Assembly: GCF_003345295.1 (NCBI RefSeq)
Contig: NZ_CP031056.1
Span: forward strand, 1,178,001 to 1,242,000
Direction of reading: 5' to 3'
Length of the DNA stretch: 64,000 nucleotides
DNA from: Vibrio splendidus
GTDB taxonomy: Bacteria; Pseudomonadota; Gammaproteobacteria; Enterobacterales; Vibrionaceae
The notes beneath the pieces were generated by a model, which did not search any database, was not told where the DNA came from, and saw only the letters and a list, made by a program, of their open reading frames with translations. Of this stretch, positions 1 through 8,976 are shown piece after piece; within the stretch, counting starts at the first letter, position 1, and every line of letters begins with the position of its first letter. Position numbers and translations under genes: made by a program.

Positions 1-171
1 TCTGGTCAATACCGTGTTGCTGGGCGAATCGAGAAAGAATTCGACGGTGAAATCAAAACTCATCGTTTTATTCGTTCAGATGTTGTTTCAAACAAACAAG
101 ATGCCGATGAATTGATGCTAAAAAAATCGCAGATGTTCATCGACCAAATGGGCGACAATATATTTAGCTAA
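1..171 (+). CDS. C-terminal fragment, porphobilinogen deaminase-like
   Basis: The reading frame is open from the window edge to a TAA at 169-171 and gives 56 residues. The pattern (a dG-containing strand, then a DADEL helix, then a terminal helix ending QMGDNIF) resembles the small C-terminal domain of hydroxymethylbilane synthase (HemC), where a short beta segment is followed by a Da..lg...a..l..Ga..i helix. The resemblance is by eye and only the tail is visible, so the identity is tentative. If correct it could be a second hemC-like copy on the small chromosome. A strong terminator follows, so the gene is not co-transcribed with pntA. Confidence 0.4.
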   Translation, partial: SGQYRVAGRIEKEFDGEIKTHRFIRSDVVSNKQDADELMLKKSQMFIDQMGDNIFS

Positions 172-207
172 CCAAATAGGGTTAGAATTGATGTTGGTCA
201 TAATTTA

Positions 208-243
208 GAGAGCTTTCAGTGTATATGCTGAAAGCTCTTTTTA
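208..243 (+). terminator. Rho-independent terminator
   Basis: An 11-bp perfect stem (AGAGCTTTCAG / CTGAAAGCTCT) with an 8-nt loop is followed by a T-rich run. It ends the upstream partial gene. The rest of 172-471 shows no gene and presumably holds the pntA promoter. Confidence 0.8.
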
Positions 244-471
244 GTTTTAGGGACAAAGAACAGCTAGTAAGTTGTTATTTAAAGGATTATTTGCAAGTGG
301 TTTGACCTCTTAGTTCGAGACGGTCGTCATTTCTTCAAATGAAGCGCTCAAATTCCATCCAAATCGTTATAAGTAATAACTTTTCCTGTTCTTTGAACAA
401 AACGCTTGAAGTATTAGTTGTCGTTAGATACAAACGAATAAGTCATTCGTGCCAATAGTCAAGGAATAGCT

Positions 472-2022
472 ATGCAAATTGGTGTACCAAGAGAAACACT
501 CGCAGGTGAAACGCGAGTCGCTGCTTCGCCGAAATCGGTAGAACAGCTTCTAAAATTAGGATTTGAAGTTTGTGTTGAATCACAAGCAGGTGCGTTAGCA
601 AGTTTTGAAGATGCAGCTTATGAACAAGCTGGAGCAAAAGTTGTTACCGCAGATGAAGCTTGGAAATCCGATATTATCTTTAAAGTTAACGCTCCGATTG
701 TTGACGAGTCTAAAAACGAAATCGATCTACTTAAAGATGGCGCAACATTGGTCAGCTTTATTTGGCCTGCTCAAAATCCAGAATTAATGGAACAATTGTC
801 CACTCGTAGCATCAACGTGATGGCGATGGATTCTGTTCCACGAATTTCGAGAGCTCAGGCGCTAGATGCATTGAGTTCTATGGCAAACATCGCCGGTTAT
901 CGTGCCGTTGTTGAAGCGGCACATGAGTTTGGTCGATTCTTCACGGGTCAAATTACGGCGGCAGGTAAAGTTCCACCAGCGAAAGTACTGGTTGCTGGTG
1001 CGGGTGTTGCTGGCCTAGCGGCGATTGGTGCTGCAGGTAGTTTGGGTGCGATCGTTCGTTCGTTCGATGTTCGTCCTGAAGTAAAAGAGCAAGTCGAATC
1101 TATGGGCGCTGAATTCTTGGAAGTTGATTTCAAGGAAGATACCAGCGCGGGTGATGGCTACGCAAAAGAGATGTCTGAAGCATTCAACAAGAAAGCTGAA
1201 GAGCTTTATGCGGCTCAAGCAAAAGACGTCGATATCATTATTACAACGGCACTGATCCCAGGTCGCCCGGCACCTAAGCTGATTACCAAAGAGATGGTAG
1301 ACAGCATGAGTGCAGGTAGCGTCATTGTGGATCTTGCCGCTGCGAATGGCGGTAACTGTGAATACACGGTTGCAGACCAAGTGATCACAACTGCTAATGG
1401 CGTGAAAGTGGTAGGTTACACCGATATGGTTGGTCGACTGCCGACTCAATCATCTCAGCTATACGCGACTAACTTAGTTAACCTGCTGAAACTGCTTTGC
1501 AAAGAGAAAGATGGCAACATCAATATCGACTTTGAAGATGTCGTCTTACGTGGTGTAACGGTGGTTAAAGAGGGCGAAGTGACTTGGCCAGCTCCACCAA
1601 TTCAAGTTTCTGCTCAACCACAACAACAAGCTAAGCCTAAAGCGGTGAGACCTGAACCAAAAGTTCAAGAACCTGTCTCTCCAATTAAGAAAGCGGCGGG
1701 TATGGCAGTTGCTGTAGGTGCTTTTGCTTGGATAGCTTCGGTTGCTCCTGCTGCGTTCTTATCTCACTTTACCGTTTTTGTTCTCGCTTGTGTGGTGGGT
1801 TATTACGTAGTTTGGAATGTAAGCCATTCTCTGCATACACCTCTGATGTCCGTAACTAACGCGATTTCAGGGATCATTGTAGTAGGCGCACTGTTACAGA
1901 TAGGACAAGGAAGTGGCGTCGTCACATTCTTATCATTTATTGCCGTATTAATTGCAAGTATCAATATCTTTGGTGGCTTTACCGTGACCAAACGTATGCT
2001 TGAAATGTTCCGTAAAGACTAA
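472..2022 (+). CDS. pntA: NAD(P) transhydrogenase subunit alpha
   Basis: The 516-residue product is the alpha subunit of the proton-translocating transhydrogenase, which moves hydride between NADH and NADP+ at the inner membrane using proton-motive force. The N-terminal half is an alanine dehydrogenase/PNT fold. Its Rossmann loop GAGVAGLAAIGAAGSLGA lies near residue 175. A Pro/Gln/Lys-rich linker (about 375-405) leads to a C-terminal membrane domain with about four hydrophobic helices (410-505). The length matches E. coli PntA (about 510). The start is supported by AAGGA about 8 nt upstream. pntB follows after 10 nt, so the two form an operon. Confidence 0.96.
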   Translation: MQIGVPRETLAGETRVAASPKSVEQLLKLGFEVCVESQAGALASFEDAAYEQAGAKVVTADEAWKSDIIFKVNAPIVDESKNEIDLLKDGATLVSFIWPAQNPELMEQLSTRSINVMAMDSVPRISRAQALDALSSMANIAGYRAVVEAAHEFGRFFTGQITAAGKVPPAKVLVAGAGVAGLAAIGAAGSLGAIVRSFDVRPEVKEQVESMGAEFLEVDFKEDTSAGDGYAKEMSEAFNKKAEELYAAQAKDVDIIITTALIPGRPAPKLITKEMVDSMSAGSVIVDLAAANGGNCEYTVADQVITTANGVKVVGYTDMVGRLPTQSSQLYATNLVNLLKLLCKEKDGNINIDFEDVVLRGVTVVKEGEVTWPAPPIQVSAQPQQQAKPKAVRPEPKVQEPVSPIKKAAGMAVAVGAFAWIASVAPAAFLSHFTVFVLACVVGYYVVWNVSHSLHTPLMSVTNAISGIIVVGALLQIGQGSGVVTFLSFIAVLIASINIFGGFTVTKRMLEMFRKD

Positions 2023-2032
2023 GGAGTAACAG

Positions 2033-3412
2033 ATGTCTGAAGGATTAGTACAAGCAGCTTATATTGTTGCTGCTGTATTCTTTATAATGAGCTTGGCCGG
2101 GTTATCGAAACAGGAATCTGCACGTGCAGGTAACTATTACGGTATCACGGGTATGGCAATCGCGTTGATCGCGACGATCTTTGGCCCTCATTCTGCTGGA
2201 ATTGTGTGGATCATCATTGCTATGGTGATCGGTGGTGGTATTGGTATCCACTTCGCGAAGAAAGTAGAAATGACTGAAATGCCAGAGCTGGTGGCAATTC
2301 TGCACAGCTTCGTAGGTATGGCGGCAGTGCTTGTTGGTTACAACAGCTACATTGATGCACCAGAAGCGGCAACGCATGCAGAACACGTTATCCACTTAGT
2401 GGAAGTGTTCCTAGGCGTGTTTATCGGTGCGGTAACCTTCACCGGTTCTATTGTTGCATTTGGTAAGCTTCGCGGCGTTATCTCTTCGTCGGCACTTAAC
2501 ATCCCTCATAAGCATAAGTGGAACCTAGCGGCTATCGTTGCTTCTACATTGCTCATGATTATGTTCGTTAAAGCTGACGGCAGTATGTTCGCATTAATGG
2601 TGATGACTCTTATCGCATTCGCATTCGGTTACCACCTAGTGGCATCGATTGGCGGCGCAGATATGCCAGTGGTTGTTTCTATGCTGAACTCTTACTCTGG
2701 TTGGGCAGCAGCGGCAGCAGGCTTCATGCTTGCGAACGATCTGCTTATCGTAACTGGTGCGTTAGTAGGTTCATCAGGTGCGATTCTGTCTTACATCATG
2801 TGTAAGGCGATGAACCGTTCGTTCATTAGTGTTATCGCTGGTGGATTCGGCCAAGACGTCGTTGTATCTGATGGCGATGAAGAGCAGGGTGAACACCGCG
2901 AAACATCAGCTGAAGATGTGGCAGACATGCTGAAAAACTCTAAGTCAGTGATCATCACTCCAGGGTACGGCATGGCAGTAGCTCAAGCTCAATACCCAGT
3001 GCATGAAATCACTGACAAGCTAAGAGCGCAGGGTATCAAAGTTCGATTTGGTATCCACCCAGTTGCTGGTAGGTTACCGGGTCACATGAATGTACTACTT
3101 GCTGAAGCAAAAGTGCCTTACGATATCGTTCTTGAAATGGACGAAATCAATGATGACTTCGATGAGACCGATACTGTATTGGTTATTGGTGCAAATGATA
3201 CCGTGAACCCTGCAGCACTTGAAGATCCGAACAGCCCAATTGCTGGTATGCCAGTACTTGAAGTTTGGAATGCTCAGAATGTTATCGTATTCAAACGTTC
3301 GATGAACACAGGTTACGCCGGTGTGCAAAACCCACTGTTCTTCAAAGAGAATACGCAGATGTTGTTTGGTGATGCTAAACAGAGCTGTTTAGGCATTCTA
3401 GAACATCTATAG
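2033..3412 (+). CDS. pntB: NAD(P) transhydrogenase subunit beta
   Basis: This 459-residue beta subunit contributes most of the proton channel and the NADP(H)-binding domain III. Many hydrophobic helices occupy residues 1-265. A charged linker follows (about 280-300). Domain III then begins with the NADP-binding loop GYGMAVAQAQYPV near residue 310, and the later motifs GRLPGHMNVLLAEA and GANDTVNPAA are also present. The ribosome binding site AAGGAG lies 8 nt before the ATG. It is the second gene of pntAB and is followed by a terminator. Length and motifs are complete. Confidence 0.96.
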   Translation: MSEGLVQAAYIVAAVFFIMSLAGLSKQESARAGNYYGITGMAIALIATIFGPHSAGIVWIIIAMVIGGGIGIHFAKKVEMTEMPELVAILHSFVGMAAVLVGYNSYIDAPEAATHAEHVIHLVEVFLGVFIGAVTFTGSIVAFGKLRGVISSSALNIPHKHKWNLAAIVASTLLMIMFVKADGSMFALMVMTLIAFAFGYHLVASIGGADMPVVVSMLNSYSGWAAAAAGFMLANDLLIVTGALVGSSGAILSYIMCKAMNRSFISVIAGGFGQDVVVSDGDEEQGEHRETSAEDVADMLKNSKSVIITPGYGMAVAQAQYPVHEITDKLRAQGIKVRFGIHPVAGRLPGHMNVLLAEAKVPYDIVLEMDEINDDFDETDTVLVIGANDTVNPAALEDPNSPIAGMPVLEVWNAQNVIVFKRSMNTGYAGVQNPLFFKENTQMLFGDAKQSCLGILEHL

Positions 3413-3415
3413 AAA

Positions 3416-3500
3416 GCATTTTCTAATCTCTTGCTAAGAGATTTCTAAGAGTTTTCTGAGGGGTTTTCTAATAGTTTTCTAAGTGTTTTCTAAGCACCAT
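3416..3500 (+). repeat. Degenerate TTTTCTAA direct repeats
   Basis: About six imperfect copies of an octamer related to TTTTCTAA, spaced roughly 11-22 nt apart, lie between the pntB stop and its terminator. One copy overlaps a small hairpin (CTCTTGCTAAGAG). Function unknown. Confidence 0.55.
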
Positions 3501-3514
3501 GTAACATCTAGACT

Positions 3515-3540
3515 AGGAGCTCATTTGAGCTCCTTTTTTT
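3515..3540 (+). terminator. Terminator of pntAB
   Basis: A GGAGCTC-attt-GAGCTCC stem is followed by seven Ts. The remaining sequence up to 3742 shows no gene and presumably carries the vxrA promoter. Confidence 0.85.
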
Positions 3541-3742
3541 GATCCTCAGAACTAGCCTTAACCCAAACCCACAACGAATAGGGTAAAGAAACCAAAGCAA
3601 AACCCATTCGAATGATGGCTGGATTCATCAATCAGCTAGCGAGTACGCCTGTGCAACACAATCCTAATATGATGGAATTTATCGCTATAACTCACCATTC
3701 CCACTGTTTTTCATGCGGTTAAAAATTTATCTTTGATAGCGA

Positions 3743-5239
3743 ATGGTATATATTTGTTTGATCTATATGAATTTGCGTTGGTTTGTGATCATCAAAAGAA
3801 CATTTACTCTTCTTATCGCTACGTTATCTGTGTCTGCAAACGCGCTTGCTGACTCTTTACCTGAGCGTATCGATAATTTCACCAAACTCTTTGATCATGA
3901 AACCGCAATCGAATCTTATGATATTCGATTGTTGCAGGCTGATTATCCAACACGTTTGATCATGCCGTCTTCTATGCTGCCACAAACCGCAGAGTACCCA
4001 TTAAAAGACATACAGCGCTTATACCAGTTATCAAAAACCTGTAGCGGGAAATTACCGTTAAGCCCGTTGATCACTGAACCATTGGTCTTTACTCGTGCAA
4101 TGTGTAAAGGAACCAAGCTTTCTGATCGTTGGTTTAGCCGTAGTGGCTTGATTCACCCTGGTGGTGGTTCTTATGCGGCGCGATACGTAGAGAAGTATCC
4201 TGACAAGTTCGACTCTTTGAAACGCTTTATGCATATTCAAGAGCGTCCAAACACTGAACATGATGAACTGTTATCTCGTTTACAAAACATGGACAGTGAG
4301 GCCATCACGGCACTGTTAGCCGGTTCGAGCATGTTTGTCGAGCTTGACGAAATGTGGGTAAAACGCGGCGACAGATATTACCTGTACAAAGAATCAGACT
4401 GGAATGAAAACGCGACACTTGCCGGCTTATCGTTCAGTTTATCTTCAGAAGGCAAAAGCTGTTTTGTTCAGCGCGGTAATGTATGTTGGGAAATAGAAGA
4501 TCATTCAGAGCTTCTGCAAGTCGCCATGTTTATCTTGGTGCTCGCCAACATCATGCTTGTTTTGGGGTGGGCGGTTTACCGTTGGAACAGTAAGAAACAA
4601 GAGATGAAGAGCCGCATGCTGGTGCTTCAAATCCTAACGCACGAATTAAGAACGCCGATTGCAAGTTTGTCATTGACGGTTGAAGGGTTCAGACGTGAGT
4701 TCGAACACTTACCAGAATCGGTATATGATGAGTTTCGTAGGCTGTGTGAAGATACACGCCGTTTAAGACAGTTGGCAGAAGCAAGTAAAGACTATTTGCA
4801 ATCAGACAACCAACCGCTCGCAACAGAGTGGGTACCAAGCGTAGAAGAGTGGCTTCAATACAAAGTTGAAGAAGAATTTGCACCGGGCATTGAACTCCGT
4901 GTAAACAAAGATATTGCTGCAAAAATAAACGTATATTGGTTAGGAACGTGCATCGACAACCTGATCAGGAACGCCGTGAAATACGGTGTCGCACCAGTGA
5001 TACTAGAACTGAATACTTCTGACAAGAAGCTGACATTCAAAGTTATAGATAATGGAGACTTGTCCCGCAAAGATTGGGGGCAACTAAGAAAGCCATTCGT
5101 AAGTAAGAGTGGACTCGGTTTAGGTCTGACGATAGTGGAATCTATGGTCGGAAAAATGGGCGGTCACATGACGCTGATAGGCCCCCCAACAACATTTATT
5201 TTGGAGATACCTTGTGAAACAGACATTGCTTCTCGTTGA
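3743..5239 (+). CDS. vxrA: Sensor histidine kinase VxrA
   Basis: This membrane histidine kinase is the sensor of the Vibrio VxrAB (WigKR) system, known in V. cholerae to control cell-wall stress responses and type VI secretion. A signal-peptide-like N-terminus ending near ANALA is followed by a periplasmic DUF3404-type sensor domain (about 35-250) with several Cys. One TM helix lies at about 255-277. The H-box is ILTHELRTPIASL, the N-box NLIRNAVKYG, and a GLGLGLTIV G-box is present. The start is uncertain: no convincing Shine-Dalgarno precedes 3743, and an ATG at 3767 or a GTG shortly after would still leave a signal peptide. The end overlaps vxrB by 26 bp. Confidence 0.93.
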   Translation: MVYICLIYMNLRWFVIIKRTFTLLIATLSVSANALADSLPERIDNFTKLFDHETAIESYDIRLLQADYPTRLIMPSSMLPQTAEYPLKDIQRLYQLSKTCSGKLPLSPLITEPLVFTRAMCKGTKLSDRWFSRSGLIHPGGGSYAARYVEKYPDKFDSLKRFMHIQERPNTEHDELLSRLQNMDSEAITALLAGSSMFVELDEMWVKRGDRYYLYKESDWNENATLAGLSFSLSSEGKSCFVQRGNVCWEIEDHSELLQVAMFILVLANIMLVLGWAVYRWNSKKQEMKSRMLVLQILTHELRTPIASLSLTVEGFRREFEHLPESVYDEFRRLCEDTRRLRQLAEASKDYLQSDNQPLATEWVPSVEEWLQYKVEEEFAPGIELRVNKDIAAKINVYWLGTCIDNLIRNAVKYGVAPVILELNTSDKKLTFKVIDNGDLSRKDWGQLRKPFVSKSGLGLGLTIVESMVGKMGGHMTLIGPPTTFILEIPCETDIASR

Positions 5240-5873
5240 AGATGATAAAAATTTAGCTGACGGTTTATTAGTTAGCCTTGAGCAAGCTGGATATGAATGT
5301 TTGCATGCAGAACTGATCTCTGAAGTTGAAGGCTACTGGGAACAAGCGGACCTAGTGATTCTAGACCGTCAACTTCCTGATGGTGACTCAGTAGATTCAC
5401 TTCCAGGTTGGAAGAAAAAGAAAGACATCCCAGTTATTTTGCTAACGGCTCTCGTAACAGTAAAAGACAAAGTTGCGGGCCTAGATTCAGGTGCAAACGA
5501 CTACCTAACTAAGCCTTTCGCAGAAGCTGAATTGTTTGCTCGAATTCGCGCGCAGTTACGCCTGCCTGATGCTGAAGATCAAGACGCATCAAAAGTGATG
5601 GCTCAAAATCTGGTTATCGATAAAGCGACACGTGAAGTGTTTTTCAATGAACTGGAAGTCACGCTAACGCGTACTGAGTTCGACCTACTGCTATTTTTGG
5701 CAAGCAACCTTGGCCGTGTTTTCACACGTGATGAGCTGCTTGACCATGTATGGGGTTACAACCATTTCCCAACAACACGTACGGTAGACACGCACGTTCT
5801 GCAACTAAGACAGAAACTGCCGGGTCTAGAAATCGAAACGCTGCGTGGCGTTGGTTACAAGATGAAAGCGTAA
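5214..5873 (+). CDS. vxrB: Response regulator VxrB
   Basis: This 219-residue OmpR/PhoB-type regulator pairs with VxrA. The receiver has the acidic pair EDD near the N-terminus, the phosphoacceptor Asp in VILDRQLPDG, Thr in LLTALV and Lys in YLTKPF. A winged-helix DNA-binding domain fills the C-terminal half (TRTEFDLLLFLASNLG, then RTVDTHVLQLRQKL). Translation appears to begin at GTG 5214 inside vxrA, with GGAGATAC just upstream, which indicates coupling. Its stop overlaps the vxrC start as TAATG. Confidence 0.95.
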   Translation: MKQTLLLVEDDKNLADGLLVSLEQAGYECLHAELISEVEGYWEQADLVILDRQLPDGDSVDSLPGWKKKKDIPVILLTALVTVKDKVAGLDSGANDYLTKPFAEAELFARIRAQLRLPDAEDQDASKVMAQNLVIDKATREVFFNELEVTLTRTEFDLLLFLASNLGRVFTRDELLDHVWGYNHFPTTRTVDTHVLQLRQKLPGLEIETLRGVGYKMKA

Positions 5874-6760
5874 TGAAAAAAGCCTTACTTCCACTATTAA
5901 TGTTGTCTTGCGTGGTGAATACCGCGCAAGCTGCAGATTGGTTTAAGAGTAGCGATACTCTAACTCAAGTTCATAAACACCTGTTGGATAATGACTTACC
6001 TCAGATGTTTGATTCACTAGTGGAAGTTTGGCAAATCAACTCTTCTCAATCACGAGAAGACCACCTCAATGAGCTGTTCGATCAAGCATTGAACAAAGAT
6101 TGTGGTAAAACCCTCACCAGAAAAACACTCCCAGATTGGATCAGTTCAGTCGTCGTTAAAAGACACATCATTCAAAGCCCTGGCCGAGATACTTTTCGCG
6201 TATCAATTGATGTTGAATCCGAAAACAACATTCAAGATATTACCTTCGAGAAGTGGGTCGATAAGATTGTTTCATCGGACAGTGAGCTAACCAAAGACAG
6301 TGAAGTGGTAAACAACGCATCGGTGAGCCTATACCGCAAGCGTTACAATTTAGCATCTCAACTTGAGTCAGGCCTGTATCGTTTAAGTGTGAAAGGCGAT
6401 GGCGGTAATTCATGGAGTACTTGGATTATTCTTGGTGACGTTTCTTTTCGCCAGCAAGTTCGTTGGGCATCAAAAGACACGTGGCGCATCGATAAAAAAG
6501 AACTGCTGAATCCTTATTGTCCGCTTCCTAAGCTCGAAATTGGTTTGTACGATTACGTCGATGAACACTATGAGCAGGTGTGGGGCAAGAGCTATGAATC
6601 TGATTATCCAATGAACCTAACTGGCGAAGAACTTCCAAATGATCGCTACGTTTTGGCGGTTTCAATGGTGCATTCACGCTGGCAAGGTGACATAGCGATA
6701 GAACAAGCACAAACTATCAGTAAAACTTATGATATTTCTAGCGAAGAAGAGTTAAAGTAA
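5873..6760 (+). CDS. vxrC: VxrC, periplasmic DUF2861-type protein
   Basis: The product has 295 residues with a clear signal peptide (MKKALLPLLMLSCVVNTAQA, cleavage before ADW). It occupies the vxrC position. The ATG at 5873 shares a base with the vxrB stop (TAATG), so this start is preferred over the longer open frame that begins inside vxrB. No catalytic motif is recognisable. The family is annotated as DUF2861 in vibrios and its biochemical role is not established. The context suggests an envelope function co-expressed with the VxrAB sensor. Confidence 0.85.
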   Translation: MKKALLPLLMLSCVVNTAQAADWFKSSDTLTQVHKHLLDNDLPQMFDSLVEVWQINSSQSREDHLNELFDQALNKDCGKTLTRKTLPDWISSVVVKRHIIQSPGRDTFRVSIDVESENNIQDITFEKWVDKIVSSDSELTKDSEVVNNASVSLYRKRYNLASQLESGLYRLSVKGDGGNSWSTWIILGDVSFRQQVRWASKDTWRIDKKELLNPYCPLPKLEIGLYDYVDEHYEQVWGKSYESDYPMNLTGEELPNDRYVLAVSMVHSRWQGDIAIEQAQTISKTYDISSEEELK

Positions 6761-6810
6761 TTTAAAATTGAGCCGTTAACTATGTAAGGGATCTAACAAA
6801 GATAAACGGC

Positions 6811-7959
6811 ATGAAAAATACGACTAAACTACTCGCAGCATCAATTGCATTCGCCAGTCTTCCTCTTTCAGCAGCAAACTACGCCATTGAAGCGCGTGGT
6901 GATGCGATGGGTGGTGTTGGTGTTGTTTCAGCAAACTTCTTAACCGCTCCATTCTATAACCCAGCACTTGTTGCCATTTATCGTCGTAATGATGATATGG
7001 GAATGATCACGCCAAGTTTTGGTGGTAGCTATAACGACCCCAACGACATGAAATCGAACATCGATAGTGTTGTTGATGCAGAAAACACCGCAGAACTCGA
7101 TGCGGCGCTGAATAAATTGGATGGCAACCAAGCCAATGTTGAACTGGGTGGTGTAGTCGCCTTTGCTCTTCCTAATCAGTTTATCGCGGCAAACCTTTTC
7201 GCTAAAGCCTACACAGAATCATTTGCAACACCTAACGTTTACACAACAGGTTCAGATGCAGATAAAGTGGAACTGTCTACCGTTGAAGCGGTTTCAATCG
7301 GTGTCGCAGAAGTCGGCCTTTCTTTAGCAAAATACCAAACCTTTATGGGCCAACACATCTCATTTGGTATCACACCTAAAATCCAACGTATTTACACGTA
7401 CAACTATGTTGCATCGGTTGATGATTACGATTTGTCTGATGTAAGAGAAAACAGTGATGGTGAAACAGCATTTAACATGGATGCTGGTGCGCTTTGGTTC
7501 TTCGGCCCGTTCCGAGTGGGTGTTGCAGCAACTAACTTAATCTCTCGAGATATCGAAACCAAAGATACGACGAGAACGCTAAACAGCAGCACAAGTAGTG
7601 CGACACACCAAGTTGGCGGTAAATATACTTACCAACTTGAACCGGTATACACAGTGGGTGCCGGCATCGTATCGGATTACTTTTCTTTCAGTGTTGATTA
7701 CGACCTAAACGAGACTGAGAAGTTTACTTCGTTTGCTGATAACGAACAGATGATTCGTGTTGGTACTGAAGTCGATCTTTTACGTCAGCTTAAGTTAAGG
7801 GGAGGGTACTACAAGAACCTGGCTTACTCTGATTCAGAAGGAACAGTCACAGCCGGTATTGGTATTTCGCCACTCAACTTGTTCCAGTTAGATCTAAGTG
7901 CAAACTACACAAACGAAAATGCAATGGGTGCTTCAATCAATTTCCTTGCTAGTTACTAA
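6811..7959 (+). CDS. vxrD: VxrD, TraF-like outer-membrane beta-barrel
   Basis: The product has 382 residues with a signal peptide (cleavage near PLSAA). Alternating beta-strand sequence runs to the C-terminus and ends in an aromatic-rich strand (ASINFLASY), as in outer-membrane proteins. It resembles proteins annotated as conjugal transfer protein TraF (TraF_2 type), a misleading name for a probable barrel. It is the fourth gene of the vxr cluster, 50 bp after vxrC. The internal MGGVGVVSANFLTAPFYNPAL motif is typical of this family. Confidence 0.82.
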   Translation: MKNTTKLLAASIAFASLPLSAANYAIEARGDAMGGVGVVSANFLTAPFYNPALVAIYRRNDDMGMITPSFGGSYNDPNDMKSNIDSVVDAENTAELDAALNKLDGNQANVELGGVVAFALPNQFIAANLFAKAYTESFATPNVYTTGSDADKVELSTVEAVSIGVAEVGLSLAKYQTFMGQHISFGITPKIQRIYTYNYVASVDDYDLSDVRENSDGETAFNMDAGALWFFGPFRVGVAATNLISRDIETKDTTRTLNSSTSSATHQVGGKYTYQLEPVYTVGAGIVSDYFSFSVDYDLNETEKFTSFADNEQMIRVGTEVDLLRQLKLRGGYYKNLAYSDSEGTVTAGIGISPLNLFQLDLSANYTNENAMGASINFLASY

Positions 7960-8000
7960 CAGTCCTTATATAGTTCTGCTCCTAAATAAAGGAGCAGAGC

Positions 8001-8153
8001 ATGCTAAACGACTTACCAACCCTTTCTCACGAAGAACAACAGAAAGCTGTTGAACGAATTCAAGAAATGATGACTCAGGGCATCAGCACAGCACAAGCTA
8101 TCAAAATCGTTGCTGAGCAAATTCGTGAAGAAATGAGTAATAAAGAAGAGTAG
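8001..8153 (+). CDS. vxrE: VxrE, YoaH/UPF0181 small protein
   Basis: This 50-residue, soluble, helical protein is preceded by a strong GGAGCAGAGC site 3-10 nt before the ATG. The sequence LSHEEQQKAVERIQEMM followed by QGISTAQAIKIVAEQIRE closely matches E. coli YoaH (UPF0181). It ends the vxr cluster and is followed by a hairpin. The function of the family is unknown. Confidence 0.85.
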   Translation: MLNDLPTLSHEEQQKAVERIQEMMTQGISTAQAIKIVAEQIREEMSNKEE

Positions 8154-8172
8154 GGCATCAGCCCTTCTTTTT
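8144..8172 (+). terminator. Terminator of the vxr cluster
   Basis: The hairpin GGGC-atca-GCCC is extended by flanking AAGAAG/CTTCTT pairing and followed by a T run, at the end of vxrE. Confidence 0.65.
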
Positions 8173-8976
8173 TAACACTTTAGTGCACTATAACTAAACA
8201 TATTACCCTCTAGTATATTATCTCGTACATCCCAACTCTTTAGTCACCCTAAATCCCAACCTACCCAAAACCCTGAAATTCTTTTTATTCAGTGAGTTGC
8301 GTCGGAGTAATCCACTTGTCAGGCTTTTTCTGGCTTCTATTTGTAATTAAATTACAGTTGAATCTGAAAGTAAAACAATTGCCATTTTAGGTGTCAGCAT
8401 TTATGTCACCATATCTAAGTGGTTAAATATATTGCGTTTTTTGAGGCTCGTGACGTTGTGACTTCTATTTTTAGCGGATGCGAGTGTATGAATGTTCACA
8501 AGTAGACAAATGAGGATTTCATCTAAAAACAGTGCGAGATAAGTAGCGACGGTAATGTTCAAAACCGATACCGCGAGTGACTTACCACTGGATAGAGCAC
8601 GCTTTACTAGCCAAATATGTGGATTTTTAAAACAAGTGGTTAGGAAGCTTAGAGGTGTACTGAAGAGCTGTTTATAGAGCGATTCAGGAACGATAAGTAT
8701 CAACCTGATAATGCTATTGATGGCGTTATTACAGGTGGTGTTATAGCAAACGGTTTTCTAGCAAACGGTGTTATAGCCGATGGCGAGAGCGCGCTTATAG
8801 GAATACGAATCGATTTGAGTTCTGACGAGACAGCAAAGCTTATGGGCTTGTTTGGTCAGCACTTAAGAATCTAACAGGTGCTTAAGTGGAGAGTAGATAT
8901 CGACAGGGTATTAATGGCGTGTTGATTGAGTAGTGGCCTGAGTTGAATGTGTAGCTGCAGCCCAGTCTAGCGAGCC
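8173..8976. other. Gene-poor 800-bp stretch with a possible gene remnant
   Basis: No convincing gene is seen. A plus-strand frame (about 8662-8874, stop TAA 8872-8874) has no ATG at its start and reads GVIANGFLANGVIADG, an internally repetitive peptide, then a charged tail. This may be the 3' end of a decayed gene. A 100-codon minus-strand frame (8401-8703) is hydrophobic but not recognised. Confidence 0.4.

Noticed and set aside
8401..8703. 100-codon minus-strand hydrophobic frame
   Set aside because: No ribosome site, no recognisable family. It lies in a decayed gene-poor stretch and could be chance.
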